Below the pieces are notes generated by a model. It made no database searches. It saw nothing but the letters and a program-made list of their open reading frames with translations, and had not been told where the DNA came from. Below, in pieces: positions 39,420 to 52,344 of a stretch of 64,000 nucleotides of DNA. The DNA is taken from assembly GCF_009727055.1 (NCBI RefSeq), contig NC_052350.1:26718152-26782151 (forward strand), in the 5' to 3' direction. The stretch's first letter is position 1. The number at the start of each line of letters is the position of its first letter. The translations under genes and the position numbers were made by a program. The DNA comes from Benincasa hispida (taxonomy: Eukaryota > Streptophyta > Magnoliopsida > Cucurbitales > Cucurbitaceae).

Positions 39420-40320
39420 ATGGCTACAGCCACGTTAGCTCTATTAAGTGTCGATAAACTGACATGCGAAAACTACGCTAGTTAGAAAAACATGATAAAT
39501 ACCATACTAATCATCGATGACCTGAGGTTTGTCCTTACAGAGGAGTGTCCTTCTATTCCATCTCAGACTACTGCTTGAAATGTTCGGGAGGCATATGAGA
39601 AATGGACACGGGCGAACGAGGAGGCTCGAGCTTACATCTTGGCCACTCTGAATGATATTTTGGCCAAAAAGCATGAGCCTTTGGTCTCTGTGCGTGAGAT
39701 CATGGAGTCCCTACGGGGAATTTTCGGACATCTGTCTAGACATCTTAAGTATGAAGCTTTGAAATACATCTTCAACTTCAAAATGGAGGAGAGTACATCT
39801 ATTCGAGAATGCGTTCTAAACATGATGGTCCACTTCAATGTGGCGGAGATGAATGGGGCCTGCATCGATGAGGGCATCCAGCTTAGCATAATTCTACAGA
39901 CGTTGCCAGAAAGCTTCCTACACTTTGTCAGCAATGTTGTGCTGAACAAAGTTGACTATTCCCTTACAACTCTCTTCAACGAGTTGCAGATATTCCATTC
40001 CTTGCTGAAAAGTAAGGAGAAAAAGGTTGGTGAGGCAAATTTTGTTTCATCATCTAAGAATTTCCATCGAGGTTCGACCTTAGGAACTAAGTCTGCACCT
40101 TCTACTTCTAACACTACAAAGTGGAAGAAGAAGAAGGGTAGTAAGGGAAAAGGGAAGGCACCTGCTAGCCCACAACCTTCCACATAATAGGGTAGGCGAC
40201 CAGCGCTGGCTAAAAAAGGAAAATGTTTCCATTGCAACCAGGATAGGCACTAGAAGTGAAACTGTCCTCGATGGTTTAAGGAGAAAAAGAAGGCTGAGGT
40301 CAAGGAAAAATAAGGTAAAT
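39420..40320 (+). pseudogene. Copia element A gag, broken
   Basis: ATG at 39,420 opens M-A-T-A-T-L-A-L-L. Stops occur at about 39,483 and 39,578. The main open part (39,639-40,187) holds the UBN2-type capsid region, with E-S-L-R-G-I-F-G and then I-L-Q-T-L-P-E-S-F. A Lys/Ser-rich tail ends in a zinc knuckle F-H-C-N-Q-D-R-H near 40,230 that is damaged by two stops (normally C-X2-C-X4-H-X4-C). Gag packages the element RNA; this copy cannot make a full product. Confidence 0.85.
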
Positions 40321-40325
40321 ATAAT

Positions 40326-40484
40326 TTACTAGTTTTAGAAACTTGTTTAGTGGAGAATGATGATTCTGCCTGGATTATTGACTCTGGGGCCACTAATCAT
40401 GTTTNTTACTAGTTTTAGAAACTTGTTTAGTGGAGAATGATGATTCTGCCTGGATTATTGACTCTGGGGCCACTAATCATGTTT
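40326..40484 (+). repeat. Exact 79-bp duplication around a single N (likely assembly artefact)
   Basis: 40,326-40,404 and 40,406-40,484 are identical by eye, separated by one N at 40,405. The duplicated piece covers the protease active-site D-S-G-A-T. Identical ends facing across an N are what an unmerged contig overlap looks like. If collapsed, protease would read once. Confidence 0.85.
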
Positions 40485-43132
40485 GTTCTTTTTTTCAGGG
40501 GATTAGATCCTGACAGAAGCTTGAGGCTGGTGAAATGACGATGCGAGTAGGCACCAGGCACGTCGTCTCAACTGTGGCAGTGAGAGGGCTCCAGTTGACT
40601 TTACAGAATAAATTTATCATTTTGAGTGATGTATATGTTGTTCTCGAGTTAAAGAGGAACTTAATTTCTATAAAGTGTTTGATTGAATGTAAATATACTC
40701 TCAACTTTTCGGTGAATAAAGTATTTATTCTGAAAGATGGTGTTGAGAATTATTCATCAAAACTGAAAAGTAATTTGTATGTGCTAAGGCCGTTAGCAAC
40801 AAATTCCCTCCATAACATAGAGATGTTTAAAACTGTCGTAACTCAAAATAAACGACTTAAGGTTTCTCCTAAGGAAAATGTCTAAAGTTTGACACCTTCG
40901 ATGAGGGCACATCAATCTCAATAGGATTAAGAGGTTGGTAAAGAATGGACTTCGAAGCGAGTTAGAAGAAAATTCTTTACCTGTGTGCGAGTCATGCCTT
41001 GAAGGCAAGATGACTAAAAGACCTTTCACTAGAAAAGGTTATCAAGCCAAAGAGCCTCTAGAGTTAGTGCATTTAGATCTTTTTTGGTCCGATGAATGTG
41101 TGAGCCAGGGGAGGCTATGAGTATTTCATCACTTTTACTGATGATTACTCCCGGTATGGGTATGTTATTTGATGCAACGGAAGTTTGAATCCTTTGAAAA
41201 GTTCAAAGAGTTCAAGGCTGAAGTTGAAAACGCATTGGATAAATGAATCAAAACACTTCGATCAGATTAGGGTGGAGAGTTTTTGGATTATTAGTTCTAT
41301 AACTATGTGATACAACATAGAATCGTTTCCCAACTCACATCACCTAGTACACCTCACCTGAATGGTGTATCAGAGAGAAGAAACAGAACCCTGTTGGACA
41401 TGGTTCAGTCAATGATGATTTACGCTTCCTTACTAGACTCGTTTTGGGGCTTTGCAGTGGAGACTACAGCTTATATCCTCAACTATGTTCCTTCCAAGAG
41501 TGTTGCCAGAACACCTTTGGAGTTGTGGAACGGGCGTAAAACTAGTTTGCGTCACTTCTGCACCTGGGGTTGCCCAGCACATGTGTTTGAGGCTAATCCT
41601 AAGAAACTAAAACCACGTTCGAGACTGTTCCTATTTGTAGGCTACTTTAAAGGGACACGAGGGGGTTACTTTATGATCCTAAGGAAAACAAAGTGTTTGT
41701 ATTGACAAACACTACCTTCCTTGAGGAGGATCATATGAGGGAGCAGAGTCCACGAAGCAAAATCGTGTTGCTTGAACTTTCCAACGAAACTACTGAAACT
41801 TCAACAAGAGTTTTTGAAGGGCCTACTGCATCAATAAGAGTTGTTGATGGAAGTTCATCTAGTAGGTCAAATCCACCTCAAGAGTTGAGGGAACCTCGAC
41901 GTAGTAGGAGGGTTGCGAACCCACCAGTTCGTTATATGAGTTTCACTGAAATCCTTGCTATGATAGCCGATGGCGAGGTTAAGGATGCTTTGTCTTACAA
42001 AAAGGCAATGGATGACTGGGATGAATGGGTCAAAGCCATGGATCTCGAGATGGAGTCTATGTACTTCAACTCAGTATGGGATCTTGTAGATTAACCCAAT
42101 GGGGCTAAACCTATAGGTTTTAAATGGATCTACAAGAGGAAACGAGGTGTTGATAGGAAGATGCAAACCTTCAAGGCTGAACTTTTGACAAAGAGTTATA
42201 CCCACGTGGAGGGAGTTGATTATGAGGAGACTTTCTCGCCTGTTGCCATGTTAAAGTCTATCTGCATCCTCTCACCCATTGCTTCATGTTATGACTATGA
42301 GATATGGTAAATGGATGTCAAGACTGCCTTTCTGAATGGTAATCTTAAGTAAATCATTTATATGGTGCAACTCGAAGGATTCATAGCCCAAGGTCAAGAG
42401 CAAAAGGTTTGTAAACTGAATTGGTCCATTTACAGGCTGAAATAGGTGTCTCGATCTTGGAACATAAGGTTTGATACTGTGATCAAATCTTACGGCTTTG
42501 ACCAAAATGTTGATGAGCCTTGTGTCTACAAGAAAATCATCAACAGTTCAGTAATTTTCCTAGTGTTATATGTAGACGATATCCTACTTATTGGGAATGA
42601 TGTAGGTTTACTGACTTCAGTTAAGAATTGACTAGCGACCCAATTCCAAATGGAAGATTTGGGAGAGGCTCAGTTTGTTCTTGGTATTCAGATCTTTCGA
42701 GATTGAAAGAATAAAGTGTCAGTGTTGTCTCAGGCATTGTACATTGACAAGATTTTGATCAAGTACTCGATGCAGAACTTCAAAAGAGGCCTACTGCCTT
42801 TTCGACATGGAGTTACATTGTTTAAGAAACAGTGTCCTAAGACACCTCAAGAGGTTGAGGAAATGATATGGGTCCCCCATGCATCTGTCATTGGCAGTTT
42901 GATGTATATGATGCTATGTACTAGACCTGACATCTGCTACGTTGTGGGGATAGTCAGTATATATCAGTCTAATCCAGGACAAGGTCACTAGACTGCTGTG
43001 AAGAACATCCTCAAGTATCTTCGTAGAACGAGTGACTACATGCTTGTGTATGGATCTAAGGATTTGATCCTTACTGGATACACAGACTCTGATTTTCAAA
43101 CTGATAAGGATTCTCGAAAATCTACTTCAGGA
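40370..43132 (+). pseudogene. Copia element A pol (PR-INT-RT), broken and truncated
   Basis: Protease has W-I-I-D-S-G-A-T-N-H-V. Pre-integrase C-E-S-C-L-E-G-K-M lies at 40,993. The integrase core runs to about 41,705, with N-G-V-S-E-R-R-N-R near 41,362. Reverse transcriptase has the catalytic Y-V-D-D at about 42,570 and C-T-R-P-D-I-C-Y near 42,917. Six or more stops or frameshifts interrupt it. The reading ends abruptly at D-S-R-K-S-T-S-G near 43,130, at the start of RNase H, where unrelated sequence begins. No 3' LTR was found for element A. Confidence 0.88.
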
Positions 43133-44500
43133 TGAGTGGAGAAGTTAAGTAAAATATAATTTAGTAAAGAGATTATGTTCCACATGGAAAGTGGAAAAAA
43201 GGGAGGTGTCTTGAATTTAGTGGTTTTATCAAAGATAAGTATGAATGAGAGAAAAATATCCAAGAAAGTTTACTCTTTTGGAAAGAGAAAGAAATTTAAT
43301 GTGTTCAAAACTCCTAGTTAAGTATGGTTTGAAGGCTTGATAAGAGGGGTTACAAGGTATTTGTTTTGGTGTAAAAGAAGAATACTTCATTATCATGTGG
43401 AACTTTAGGACAATATGTGTTAGATGGAAAGATAGCTTATGTAGGTGATTAGTATGGAACTTTGTTTTAACATAAGAATCTGTTACCGAAATAGAAGGTC
43501 GAGAAGGGATAAGTTAAAATGGAGTTACTAGTAACAGTAGATGTTCAAGAACTATTGATATGGTATGTTGAGGCTTCATTAGTTAAGACGTAAAACATTG
43601 AGGGCATTAGTAAGATTTAAGGGATTTTGACTTTGTGTGCAAGTGTTGGAAACATGAACTAGCAAGACCATCAATTTGATTGAGAAAAGAAAATAATCCA
43701 ACTCGAGGTAGACAATAATGGTATATGCACAAAAGTAAGTAAGTTGGATCTTCCAATATAACCATTGGTATAAGAGATTGACTTGGCAATAAAGTTGAGT
43801 TGATAGTAAGAAGTTACTAAAAGTGGGTTTGGAGCATTACAAGATAGTATGTATTCTTTTGCATGGGGAATGAGTTAACTAGCGTTGGGGAGTACGAGTA
43901 ATCCAAGTTAGGACTTATGAATCAAGAAGGTTTTATCGTTAAAAAAAAATTGACTTCAAGGATCAATTACGGTTATTACGAGGTTATGAAAATGTGTTAT
44001 CAATTGACTTATGCTTTAGCATCCAATGACTTCAAAACCTCATTTTTTGGGGGAATTCTGGACTCGTTCGCAATGGGGTCTAAGTAATGATATGTGATTG
44101 TTTCAAGGGTAAAGAATAATATGAGGATGGCTTAAGCAAGTTTTATAGCTCATGACAGTATAGAGCCTCATGATGAGTTTCTCATGAATGTGAGACTTAA
44201 TTAGACAGAGTTATTCTCAGACATGTAGACCCTAGGAAACACATCATAGTTGGAGCTTCTAGACTAGAAGTAGTATTCAGTTGACTAAATTTGTTTTGGT
44301 ACGTATCTTCAGATGACGCATTATATAGTATGATCAGTTTCTTCACTGCACATATAAAGTTTTCCCTGTGACATGGTAGGCTCAGATATATGTTTTTAGT
44401 ATATAAGACTTTCTTAACTTCATGACCGTTTTCACAGTTCTCAGCTCGGACATGTAGAAGTGTTGCTGATTTTCAACATCTTAAGTTTCATAGTTATTTA
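43133..44500 (+). other. Degenerate sequence upstream of gypsy integrase, unassigned
   Basis: Follows the broken end of element A. No open frame or motif is convincing. Being upstream of gypsy integrase text on the same strand, it may be badly decayed gypsy pol, but I could not match it to protease, RT or RNase H. Confidence 0.35.
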
Positions 44501-45410
44501 TGGAAAGGGTTGTTACACCTCTTTTGGTACTAGTTTCAGCTATGTCAAACGATGACCCTCTTTTTACATCTAGTTTTTTGAAGAGTCTCCAGTTAGCATT
44601 GGGTACTCGATTGGATTTTGGTACAATTTTTCACCCATAGACTGATGGTCAAATAGAACGTCTGAACCAGATATTGGAAGATATGTTGTGCGCTTGTGCA
44701 CTAGAGTTTTCAGGGAGTTGGGACTCTTACTTGCATTTAATGGAATTCGCATATAATAATAGCTATCAAAGTGCCACTGACACTTTGCCATTTGAGGCCC
44801 TATATAGGAAGAGTTACAGGTCCCTTGTTTGTTGGGATGAGGTAGGAGAGAGGAAATTCTTAGGACCTAAATTGGTGTAGACCAAGAATAAGGTAATACA
44901 GAAGATCAGGGCTTGTATGTAAATAGCTCAGAGCAGACAGAAGAGTTATGCCGATGTAAGACGTAAGGACTTGGAATTTGAGACTGGTGTAAAAGTGTTC
45001 TTAAAAGTGGCACCTATGAAAGGTATTCTGAGGTTTGATAGGAAGGGGAAGTTGAGTCCGAGATTCATTGGACCTTTCGAGGTCTTGGAGTGAGTTGGCC
45101 CCATAGCTTACCGTTAATGTCTTCCATGTTTCGATGCTGAGGAAGTATGTGACAGACCCGTCCCATGTAGTTGACTACGAGCCCTTACAGTTGAATGACA
45201 ACTTGAGCTACGAGGAAAAGCCTATAGAGATCCTCACCAAAGAGGTAAAAATATTGCACCATCGGGAGATTGCGCTTGTGAAAGTCCTATGGAAGAATCA
45301 ACAGTTCAAAGAGGCCACTTAGGAATGAGAGAATGAGATGAGGGCCTAGTACCCGGAGCTTTTTTCAAGAATGAACTTTCGAAGACGAAAGAGATTTGAG
45401 GAGGGAAGAA
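44501..45410 (+). pseudogene. Ty3/gypsy integrase C-terminal half with chromodomain-like end
   Basis: Frames read F-T-S-S-F-L-K-S-L-Q, then T-D-G-Q-I-E-R-L-N-Q-I-L-E-D-M-L (the catalytic Glu region), M-E-F-A-Y-N-N-S-Y, a Q-K-S-Y-A-D block and K-L-S-P-R-F-I-G-P-F. The last frame (45,134-45,322) has L-S-Y-E-E-K-P-I-E-I-L and V-K-V-L-W-K-N, matching the chromodomain-like tail of Tekay/Del-type chromoviruses, then Y-P-E-L-F. Several stops are present. The purine run GAGGAGGGAAGAA (45,398-45,410) is the polypurine tract directly before the LTR. Confidence 0.85.
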
Positions 45411-47647
45411 TGTAACACCCTACACATTTTTTTAGTAATAATGTAATTTCAGTAAATTTATTATTTGGAATTTCAGTAATTGTTATTAGTTGGAGGGCAT
45501 TTTTGAAATTTTGGACTTCAAGTATAAGTGCGGGAATTTAATTGTTGGCGTGAAATTATTCAATTTGAGATTCAAATTGAAAATTAATGGCATGAATTAA
45601 TTTTCTTTTGTAATGGAAAGGAATTTAATAGTATAAAATGGAAAGAAATTAAATGTAATTATATTTACTTCCTGTTTTGTTTTTTTTTTTATTATTATTA
45701 TTATTATTTTATAAAACGTCAAACCCCACCCCATTTTCTTCCTCACGTTCGTGAGCCCGCCCGACACCGCACAAAGTCGTCGCATTAGTTCCTTCTTCAT
45801 GACCTCCGTCCACCACTGCTCAAGCGTCGTTCGCTTTTGCCGTCACTCGACCTATCGATTTGGGTAAGATTTCTGCCGTTTGCGTTTGTTTTCGGTTGAG
45901 TCTTGAATACTTATTTACTTTTGGCATCAATTGGTTGATACCCATTGTGTTTCAACTTTGGATTAAAGTTTGTGAAGGTATTAAGATGTTGTTCAGTGAA
46001 GTTGGAGTTTGTTTTAGCGAGTTTTGGTAAGTTTTATGCTTTGATTACCCTCTTGTGTATTAATTTTTGTTGTTGAGAAATTTTGGTAAGTCATTTGGAA
46101 GTGATTTTTTGACGAAGCTACATATGGATAATTTATTTGAGACATTGATAGTGAAGTATGTATTTGATTCAAGCTTTAATCATGTAAGCCTAATTTCAAA
46201 TTACGATTAGGGGGTTGATTCAAGAATTTCATTCAAGATGAAGAAGAGTTTGGTTTGCTAATTATTTGGACTTAAAATTGGAGGTTTGGAAGGTGAATTC
46301 GAATTGGACCATACCTTAGGTGAGGTTATATGAAAATATTTTGTAATATTTGAGTGTTTGGAATTTGGCCTTAACTATTAATTTTAAAGCTTGGTTTATA
46401 TTTAGGCTTGATTAAGGATTCAAGAATTTCAAAAGATTCAATTGCTTTTTGGTTCGACCTAATATCAAGGTAAGTAATCTTACTATTGAAACTGCCCACG
46501 GGCCAGGCATTAGATATATGCTAGCATGTTAAATGAAGGTTATGGCAGAATGACAACATGAAAGATTGATAGTATAACATGATTAAAGTATGTTCTGTTA
46601 CGAGATCTGAATTATTTATTTATGCACATAGACACTTGAATGCTAGTATGAGATGGTATGTGCTTCCATGGTTGTATTTGATCTAATGATGTTGAGGTAT
46701 ACATGTATGTTGTAGAACCATGATGTTTTGAGGTATATGTGTATGTTGTAGAGCCATGATTTTGAGATTTATATGTATGTCATAGATTCGTACAGTGATG
46801 ATTATGATGTTGAGACTGTGCAAATGTCCTTACTGATTAGTTAGATGCCCAATAGATTTTGTGTTTCCTTCGGGATTCACCAGTTTGTGTTTCCTTCGGG
46901 ATTCACCAGTTTTGTGTTTCCTTCGGGATTCACCAGTTTGTGTTTCCTTCGGGATTCACCAGTTTGTGTCTCCTTTGGGATTCACCAGTTTGTGTCTCCT
47001 TCAGGATTCACCAGTTTGTGTTTCCTTCGGGATTCACTAGTTTGTGTTTACTTTGGGATTCACCAGTTTGTGTCTCCTTTGGAATTCACCAGAGGTAGTG
47101 GGCGTACTTAACTACAGTAGGATAGGACCCAGTCTCCTTCTTGTTTCATGTGTATATGTGTCCCATGAGAACTAGAGTAGTTTATATGTTTCACCAAAGG
47201 TGGGTATCTAGAGAACATAGATGCCCAGCCTGACCCCAGTAGTGGGGTTACTTACTGAGTATTTTATACTCATTCTTTCTCATGTTGTTGTTTCAGGTAA
47301 GGGTAGAGATGCACCGACGATGGACAAGCGGAATTCGTGATCAAGCCACTAGGACTAGTTTTTACCCTTCCACTCATGAGATTTAAAGTTCTTTTCATGT
47401 TTCTCTTAATTTTTAGTTTTGATGTTTAAAAATTACTTTTAAGAATCGTTTTTCAGATTTATTTATTATCCTTTATAATTTATGGGTACCTTACTATTGA
47501 TTTAGTATTTGAATTTAATGAAAGTCTTTTGAACTTACCTTATTTAATTAGCATTTATTTCGCCATAACCGAGTGTCGTTGTGAGTTCCATGCATGCATG
47601 TATTTAGTAACGGCCTAGCTTAAGTCCTAGGGGGTCGGGTCGTTACA
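45411..47647 (+). repeat. Gypsy (Tekay/Del-like) 3' LTR
   Basis: It begins TGTAACACCCTACACA and ends GGGTCGTTACA, giving TGTAAC/GTTACA inverted ends. It lies directly after a polypurine tract. It includes nine 26-bp tandem repeats (46,859-47,092). No matching 5' LTR is present, so the element is 5'-truncated. Confidence 0.85.
46859..47092 (+). repeat. Nine copies of a 26-bp tandem repeat inside the gypsy LTR
   Basis: The unit GTGTTTCCTTCGGGATTCAC followed by CAGTTT repeats head to tail. One copy has an extra T (27 bp) and others carry one to three substitutions, such as TCTCCTTTGGGA. There are no unique spacers, so it is a plain tandem array. Open frames through it translate to repeated F-G-I-H-Q-F-V and similar and are not genes. 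Confidence 0.95.
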
Positions 47648-48970
47648 ACTTTAGTGTTGTTTATCTATTATGCATGTGATATATAATGTTGTATGATTAT
47701 GTGTGCATATAGTATGTCATATAGTTTTAAAACCCCACCATAGGAAAAGCATGTGACATGCATTTGTTATATCTTATAAGTGTTATAAAATATATACTAT
47801 GCATGCTTAGTTTTAATATAAGTGTTATATTAAAGCATGTTTGATTGAAGGAAGCATGTTATAGATGAATGTTCTAGGGTTATAACTGTTATAATTTATT
47901 TTATAATTGTTATTATATAACCCAGACTTCTAAAATCTATAACAAAGATAAGATGCATGCTCATTAAGGGTTAACCATCGAGCAATCCTAATTTTCATAG
48001 AAAATAGGTCGATATCTTGTAAACCCGAAGTTACAAGAAAACTCACCTGACAAGATCTTGGCAAAAAGTCAGATAAGATGACTAAGGTTGAAGGTTTTTA
48101 AGTTGACAGTTCACGAAACACCTACTACCTAGAGATCGAGTCGGCGTCTGAGTTAGGTTAAACCGGTTTTATGAGCATGCGTGAGCAGGGTGAGGTAATA
48201 AAATTTGTTTATCACTTAGACATTGTAGGTTAAAAATCCAGTATAAAAGTTATACTCGGATGAATCACCTAGATTTAGGATATGTTTAGTTAGCCGAAAT
48301 GTATCACTAAGTATTTTATACCCTAACAGTCTAGAACACTTCAGCTGGAGAGAAGTAATGTACTTTTAGCTCTAGCGTCCCTAAGAGTTCACACCGTGAG
48401 ATTTATGTTTGGCTTTGGGCCACCCTGAGAGTGGACTTCATTCGGAGAGTGTTTACATGAGTCAATACCAAGGTGAATAAGGGAAGTTATTCATAGTAAG
48501 TGGGAGAGAAGAAGTGTGTCAACAACATCCTACAGTCGTCTCACTTCCATTAGTCGCACAGGAGATCCATATAATGGTGCTTGAATGTCTGCCTGGAGCG
48601 ATCTTGCACTCTTACGCAAGTATTCGGAGGGTTGTATTCTAGGATTCAGAACTCTACGAACTCTAGAGAATGATAAAGTGCTCTCTCAGGTCCGTTTCAA
48701 TTCTTGTTCTTTCAACTTGGGGAGCATAATGATTCGGATCTTTGAGGTATGAAAATGGAGGGTCACACTTACGAGAATTACTAAGTGTCAGTAAATTCTT
48801 GACCAAATAGCGATAACTGAGTTACTATAGAATAAGAGGTTATTCTAGTAATAGTATCTAGGGAAGATAGTCCTTGGTTTCAACGGAGGAATAGTCGATC
48901 ACCCTTCGGTGAAAGTTATTCTAAACCGTTGAAATATCGTTGCAAAATATAATAATGAAGGTACATTATT

Positions 48971-49008
<38 letters not shown>

Positions 49009-49073
49009 AAACTTGATTAGATTAAAAAGATTAATATTTTTATACTAAAAAAAGGATATATTTTTCTTTTCAG
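47648..49073 (+). other. Element B leader, 5' end missing
   Basis: Starts immediately after the gypsy LTR with text matching element A's leader (47,715-47,745 against 37,895-37,930; 'cacttaga' and 'aagtgggag' blocks later). No LTR or primer site precedes it, so element B lost its 5' end at the junction with the gypsy LTR. A 32-nt poly(T) lies at 48,973-49,004. Confidence 0.6.
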
Positions 49074-49240
49074 CATGACTAGCTCTCTAGATTTAACTCT
49101 TAGCTTCTGAGAAACTAAAGCGGACTGAAATTACTCACATGGAATAAACAATATGAATTCAACACTAGTATAGTATGACTGAGATTTGTCTTAAATTGAG
49201 GAGATTGTCCTCAGGCCCCTGCCTCGAAAGAAGCACAAGG
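49074..49240 (+). pseudogene. Copia element B gag stub
   Basis: The frame starts M-T-S-S-L-D-L-T-L and reads about 45 codons with several stops, then joins protease-proximal text at about 49,225-49,240. Nearly all of gag, including the zinc knuckle, is deleted. Comparison with element A's gag (39,420-40,320) shows the loss. Confidence 0.65.
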
Positions 49241-52200
49241 TAAATATGATTTACTAGTTGCTGAAACATGTTTAGTGGAGTATGATACCTCAACCTGGAT
49301 ATTGGATTCAGGAGCCATTAAACATATTTGCTTCTCTTTTCAGGAAACTAGTTCCTAGAAAAAGCTTGAAGAATGCGAGATCACCCTCAAGGTTGGAACA
49401 TGAGAGGTTGTCTCGGGCGAAGCAGTGGGAGACTTGAAGTTGTTTTTCAATGATAGATACATCATACTTAAAGATGTTTTGTATGCTCCTAAAATGAGAC
49501 AGAATTTGATATCGATCACATGTATATTGAACAAATGTATAAAATATCTTTTGAAGTTAATGAAGCATTCATTTTCAGAAAAGGTATTCAAATTTGTTCT
49601 GCTATACTTGATAACAACTTATATAAGTTAAGACCAACTAAAGCAAAATTTTTCTTAAATATTGAGATGTTTAGAACAGTCGAAACTTAGAATAAAAGAC
49701 AAAAAGTTTCTTCTAATGCCTATCTATGGCATCTAAGACTTGGCCACATAAATCTCAAAAGAATTGAGAGATTGGTTAAGAATGGACTGCTAAATCAGTT
49801 AGAAGAAAATTCTTTACCTCCATGTGAGTCTTGTCTTGAGGAAAAAATGACTAAAAGATCTTTTATTGGAAAAGGTCTCAGAGCCACAATACCCTTAGAG
49901 CTCGTACATTCGGACCTCTGTGGACCGATGAATGTCAAAGCTCGAGGTGGGTATGAATATTTCATCAGTTTTATTGATGATTATTCAAGGTATGGTCATA
50001 TTTACCTAATGCATCACAAGTTTGATTCTTTTGAAAAGTTCAAAGAATATAAGGCTAAGGTTGAGAACTAGTTAGGTAAAACAATTAAGACACTAAGATC
50101 AGATCGAGGTGGGGAGTACATGGACTTAAGATTTCAGGACTATATGATAGAACATGGAATCAAGTCACAACTCTCTGTACCTAATATGCCATAGTAGAAT
50201 GGTGTATCTGAAAGAAGAAACAGAACCTTGTTGGACATGGTTTGATCAATGATGAGCTTTACTAAGTTACCTAATTCCTTTTGGGGATATGTATTAGAGA
50301 CTTCTATCTATATTTTGAATAAAGTTCCCTCTAAAAGTATTTCAGACACACCTTATGAGCTATGGAAAGGGCGTAAAGGCAGTTTAGGTCACTTTAGGAT
50401 TCAAAATCCTAAAAATTTGGAACGTCGTTCAAAACTATGCCTATTTGTAGGTTATTCAAAAGAAATAAAAGGTGGTCTATTTTACGATCCTCAAGAGAAT
50501 AAGGTATTTGTATCAACAAATGCCACATTCTTAGAGGAATACCACATAAGAAGTCATAAACCTCGCAATAGACTAGTATTGAATGAAATTTCCAAAGACG
50601 CTATAGATAGAGCTAGTTCATCTACTAAAGTAGTAGATAAAACTAGTATATCTGGTCAGTCACATCCTTCTCAAGAGTTGAGAATGCCTCGACGTAGTGG
50701 GAGGGTTATTCATCAGCCTGACCGTTACTTGGGTTTAATAGAAATACAAGTCGTCATACTTGATGATGACATAGAGGATCCATCGACCTATAAACAGGCG
50801 ATAAAAGATGTGGATCGTGATCAGTGGGTCAAAGCCATGGACCTCGAAATGGAGTCTATGTGCTTCAATTCTGTCTAAAAACTTGTAAATCAATCAAATG
50901 ATGTAAAACCAATTAGTTGTAAGTGGATCTATAAGAGAAAACAAGACCAAGCCGGTAAAGTACAGACTTTTAAGGCTCGACTTGTGGCAAAGAGTTATAC
51001 CTAGAGAGAGGGAGTGGACTATGAAGAAACTCTCTCTCCCGTTGCCATGCTTAAGTCGATTAGAATACTCTTATCCATTGCCACCTTTTATGACTATGAA
51101 ATTTGGCAGATGGATATCAAAACAGCCTTTCTAAATGGCGATCTTGAGGAGAGTATCTATATAGCTCAATCAGAGGGGTTTATTGCACATGGTCAAGAAA
51201 AAAAGGTTTGTAAGCTTCAAAAATCCATTTATGGGTTGAAACAAGCTTCTAGATCTTGGAATATAAGATTTGATATTGCGATCAAATCTTATGGCTTTGA
51301 AAAGAATGTTGACGAGCCTTATGTTTACAAGAAGATCGTTAATTCTACTATAGCGTTCTTAATTTTATATGTTGACGATATTCTACTCATTGGGAATGAA
51401 GTAGGTTACATAACTGACATCAAGAAATGACTAGCAACGCAGTTCCAAATGAAAGATTTAGGAAATGCGCAGTATGTTCTCGGGATTCAAATTATTTGGA
51501 ACCGCAAGAACAAAACACTAGCCATGTCTCAGGCAACTTATATAGACAAAATGTTGTCTAGGTATAAGATGCAGAATTCCAAAAGAGGTCTGTTACCTTA
51601 CAGATATGGAATTCATTTGTCAAAGGATCAATGTCCTAAGACACCTCAAGAGGTTGAGGATATGAGATGCATTCCCTATGCTTCCGCAATAGGGAGCCCG
51701 ATGTATGCAATGTTATGTACTAGACCTGACATATGCTACGCAGTAGGGATAGTCAGTAGGTATCAGTCCAATCCTGGATATGATCATTGGACTGCCATTA
51801 AGAATATCCTCAAGTATATTAGGAGAATAAGGAACTACATGCTCGTGTATGGTACTAAGGATTTGATCCTTACTGGATACATCGACTCGGATTTTCAAAC
51901 CGATAAAGATGCAAGAAAATCTACATCGGGATCAAGTGTTCATTCTGAATGGAAGAGCAGTAGTGTGGAGAAGTGTGAAGCAAAACTGTATTGCGGACTC
52001 CACAATGGAAGCTAAATACATAGCTGCTTGTGAAGCAACAAAGGAAGTAGTATGGTTGAGGAAATTATTGATAGATTTGGAAGTCGTTCCAAATATGCAT
52101 CTGCTTATCACCCTATATTGTGATAATAGTGGTGCAGTTGCAAATTCAAGAGAACCAAGAAGCCACAAGCGCGGCAAGCATATTGAGCCCAAATACCATT

Positions 52201-52344
52201 TGATTCGGGAGATTGTACATCGTGGAGACGTTGTAGTAACCCAGATATCTTCTGAGCAAAACATTGCTGATCCTTTTACAAAGGTCTTCACGGCTAAAGT
52301 GTTTGAAAGTTACCAACAGAGTCTAGGTCTACGAAGCTTGTAAA
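49241..52344 (+). pseudogene. Copia element B pol (PR-INT-RT-RH), few breaks
   Basis: Protease W-I-L-D-S-G-A lies near 49,300. Pre-integrase C-E-S-C-L-E-E-K-M is at 49,828. The integrase core spans 49,772-50,230, with G-G-Y-E-Y-F-I-S-F-I-D-D-Y-S-R and N-G-V-S-E-R-R-N-R. Reverse transcriptase (50,930-51,760) has I-K-T-A-F-L-N-G-D and the catalytic L-Y-V-D-D-I-L. RNase H (51,830-52,344) has D-S-D-F-Q-T-D, M-E-A-K-Y-I-A, L-Y-C-D-N-S-G-A and N-I-A-D-P-F-T-K. Stops at about 50,071, 50,194, 50,247, 50,876, 51,003 and 51,428, and a frameshift near 51,930, disable it. It is the best-preserved pol in the window. Confidence 0.9.

Noticed and set aside
39632..40237. Minus-strand open frames opposite copia gag
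   Set aside because: They are shadows of the gag frame; the + strand shows the conserved capsid and zinc-knuckle order.
46859..47092. CRISPR-like regular repeats
   Set aside because: Repeats are head to tail with no spacers, and the host is a plant.
46845..47111. Two overlapping open frames with repeated peptide units
   Set aside because: They are translations of a 26-bp tandem repeat within an LTR. The period is not a multiple of three, so frames shift at each copy.
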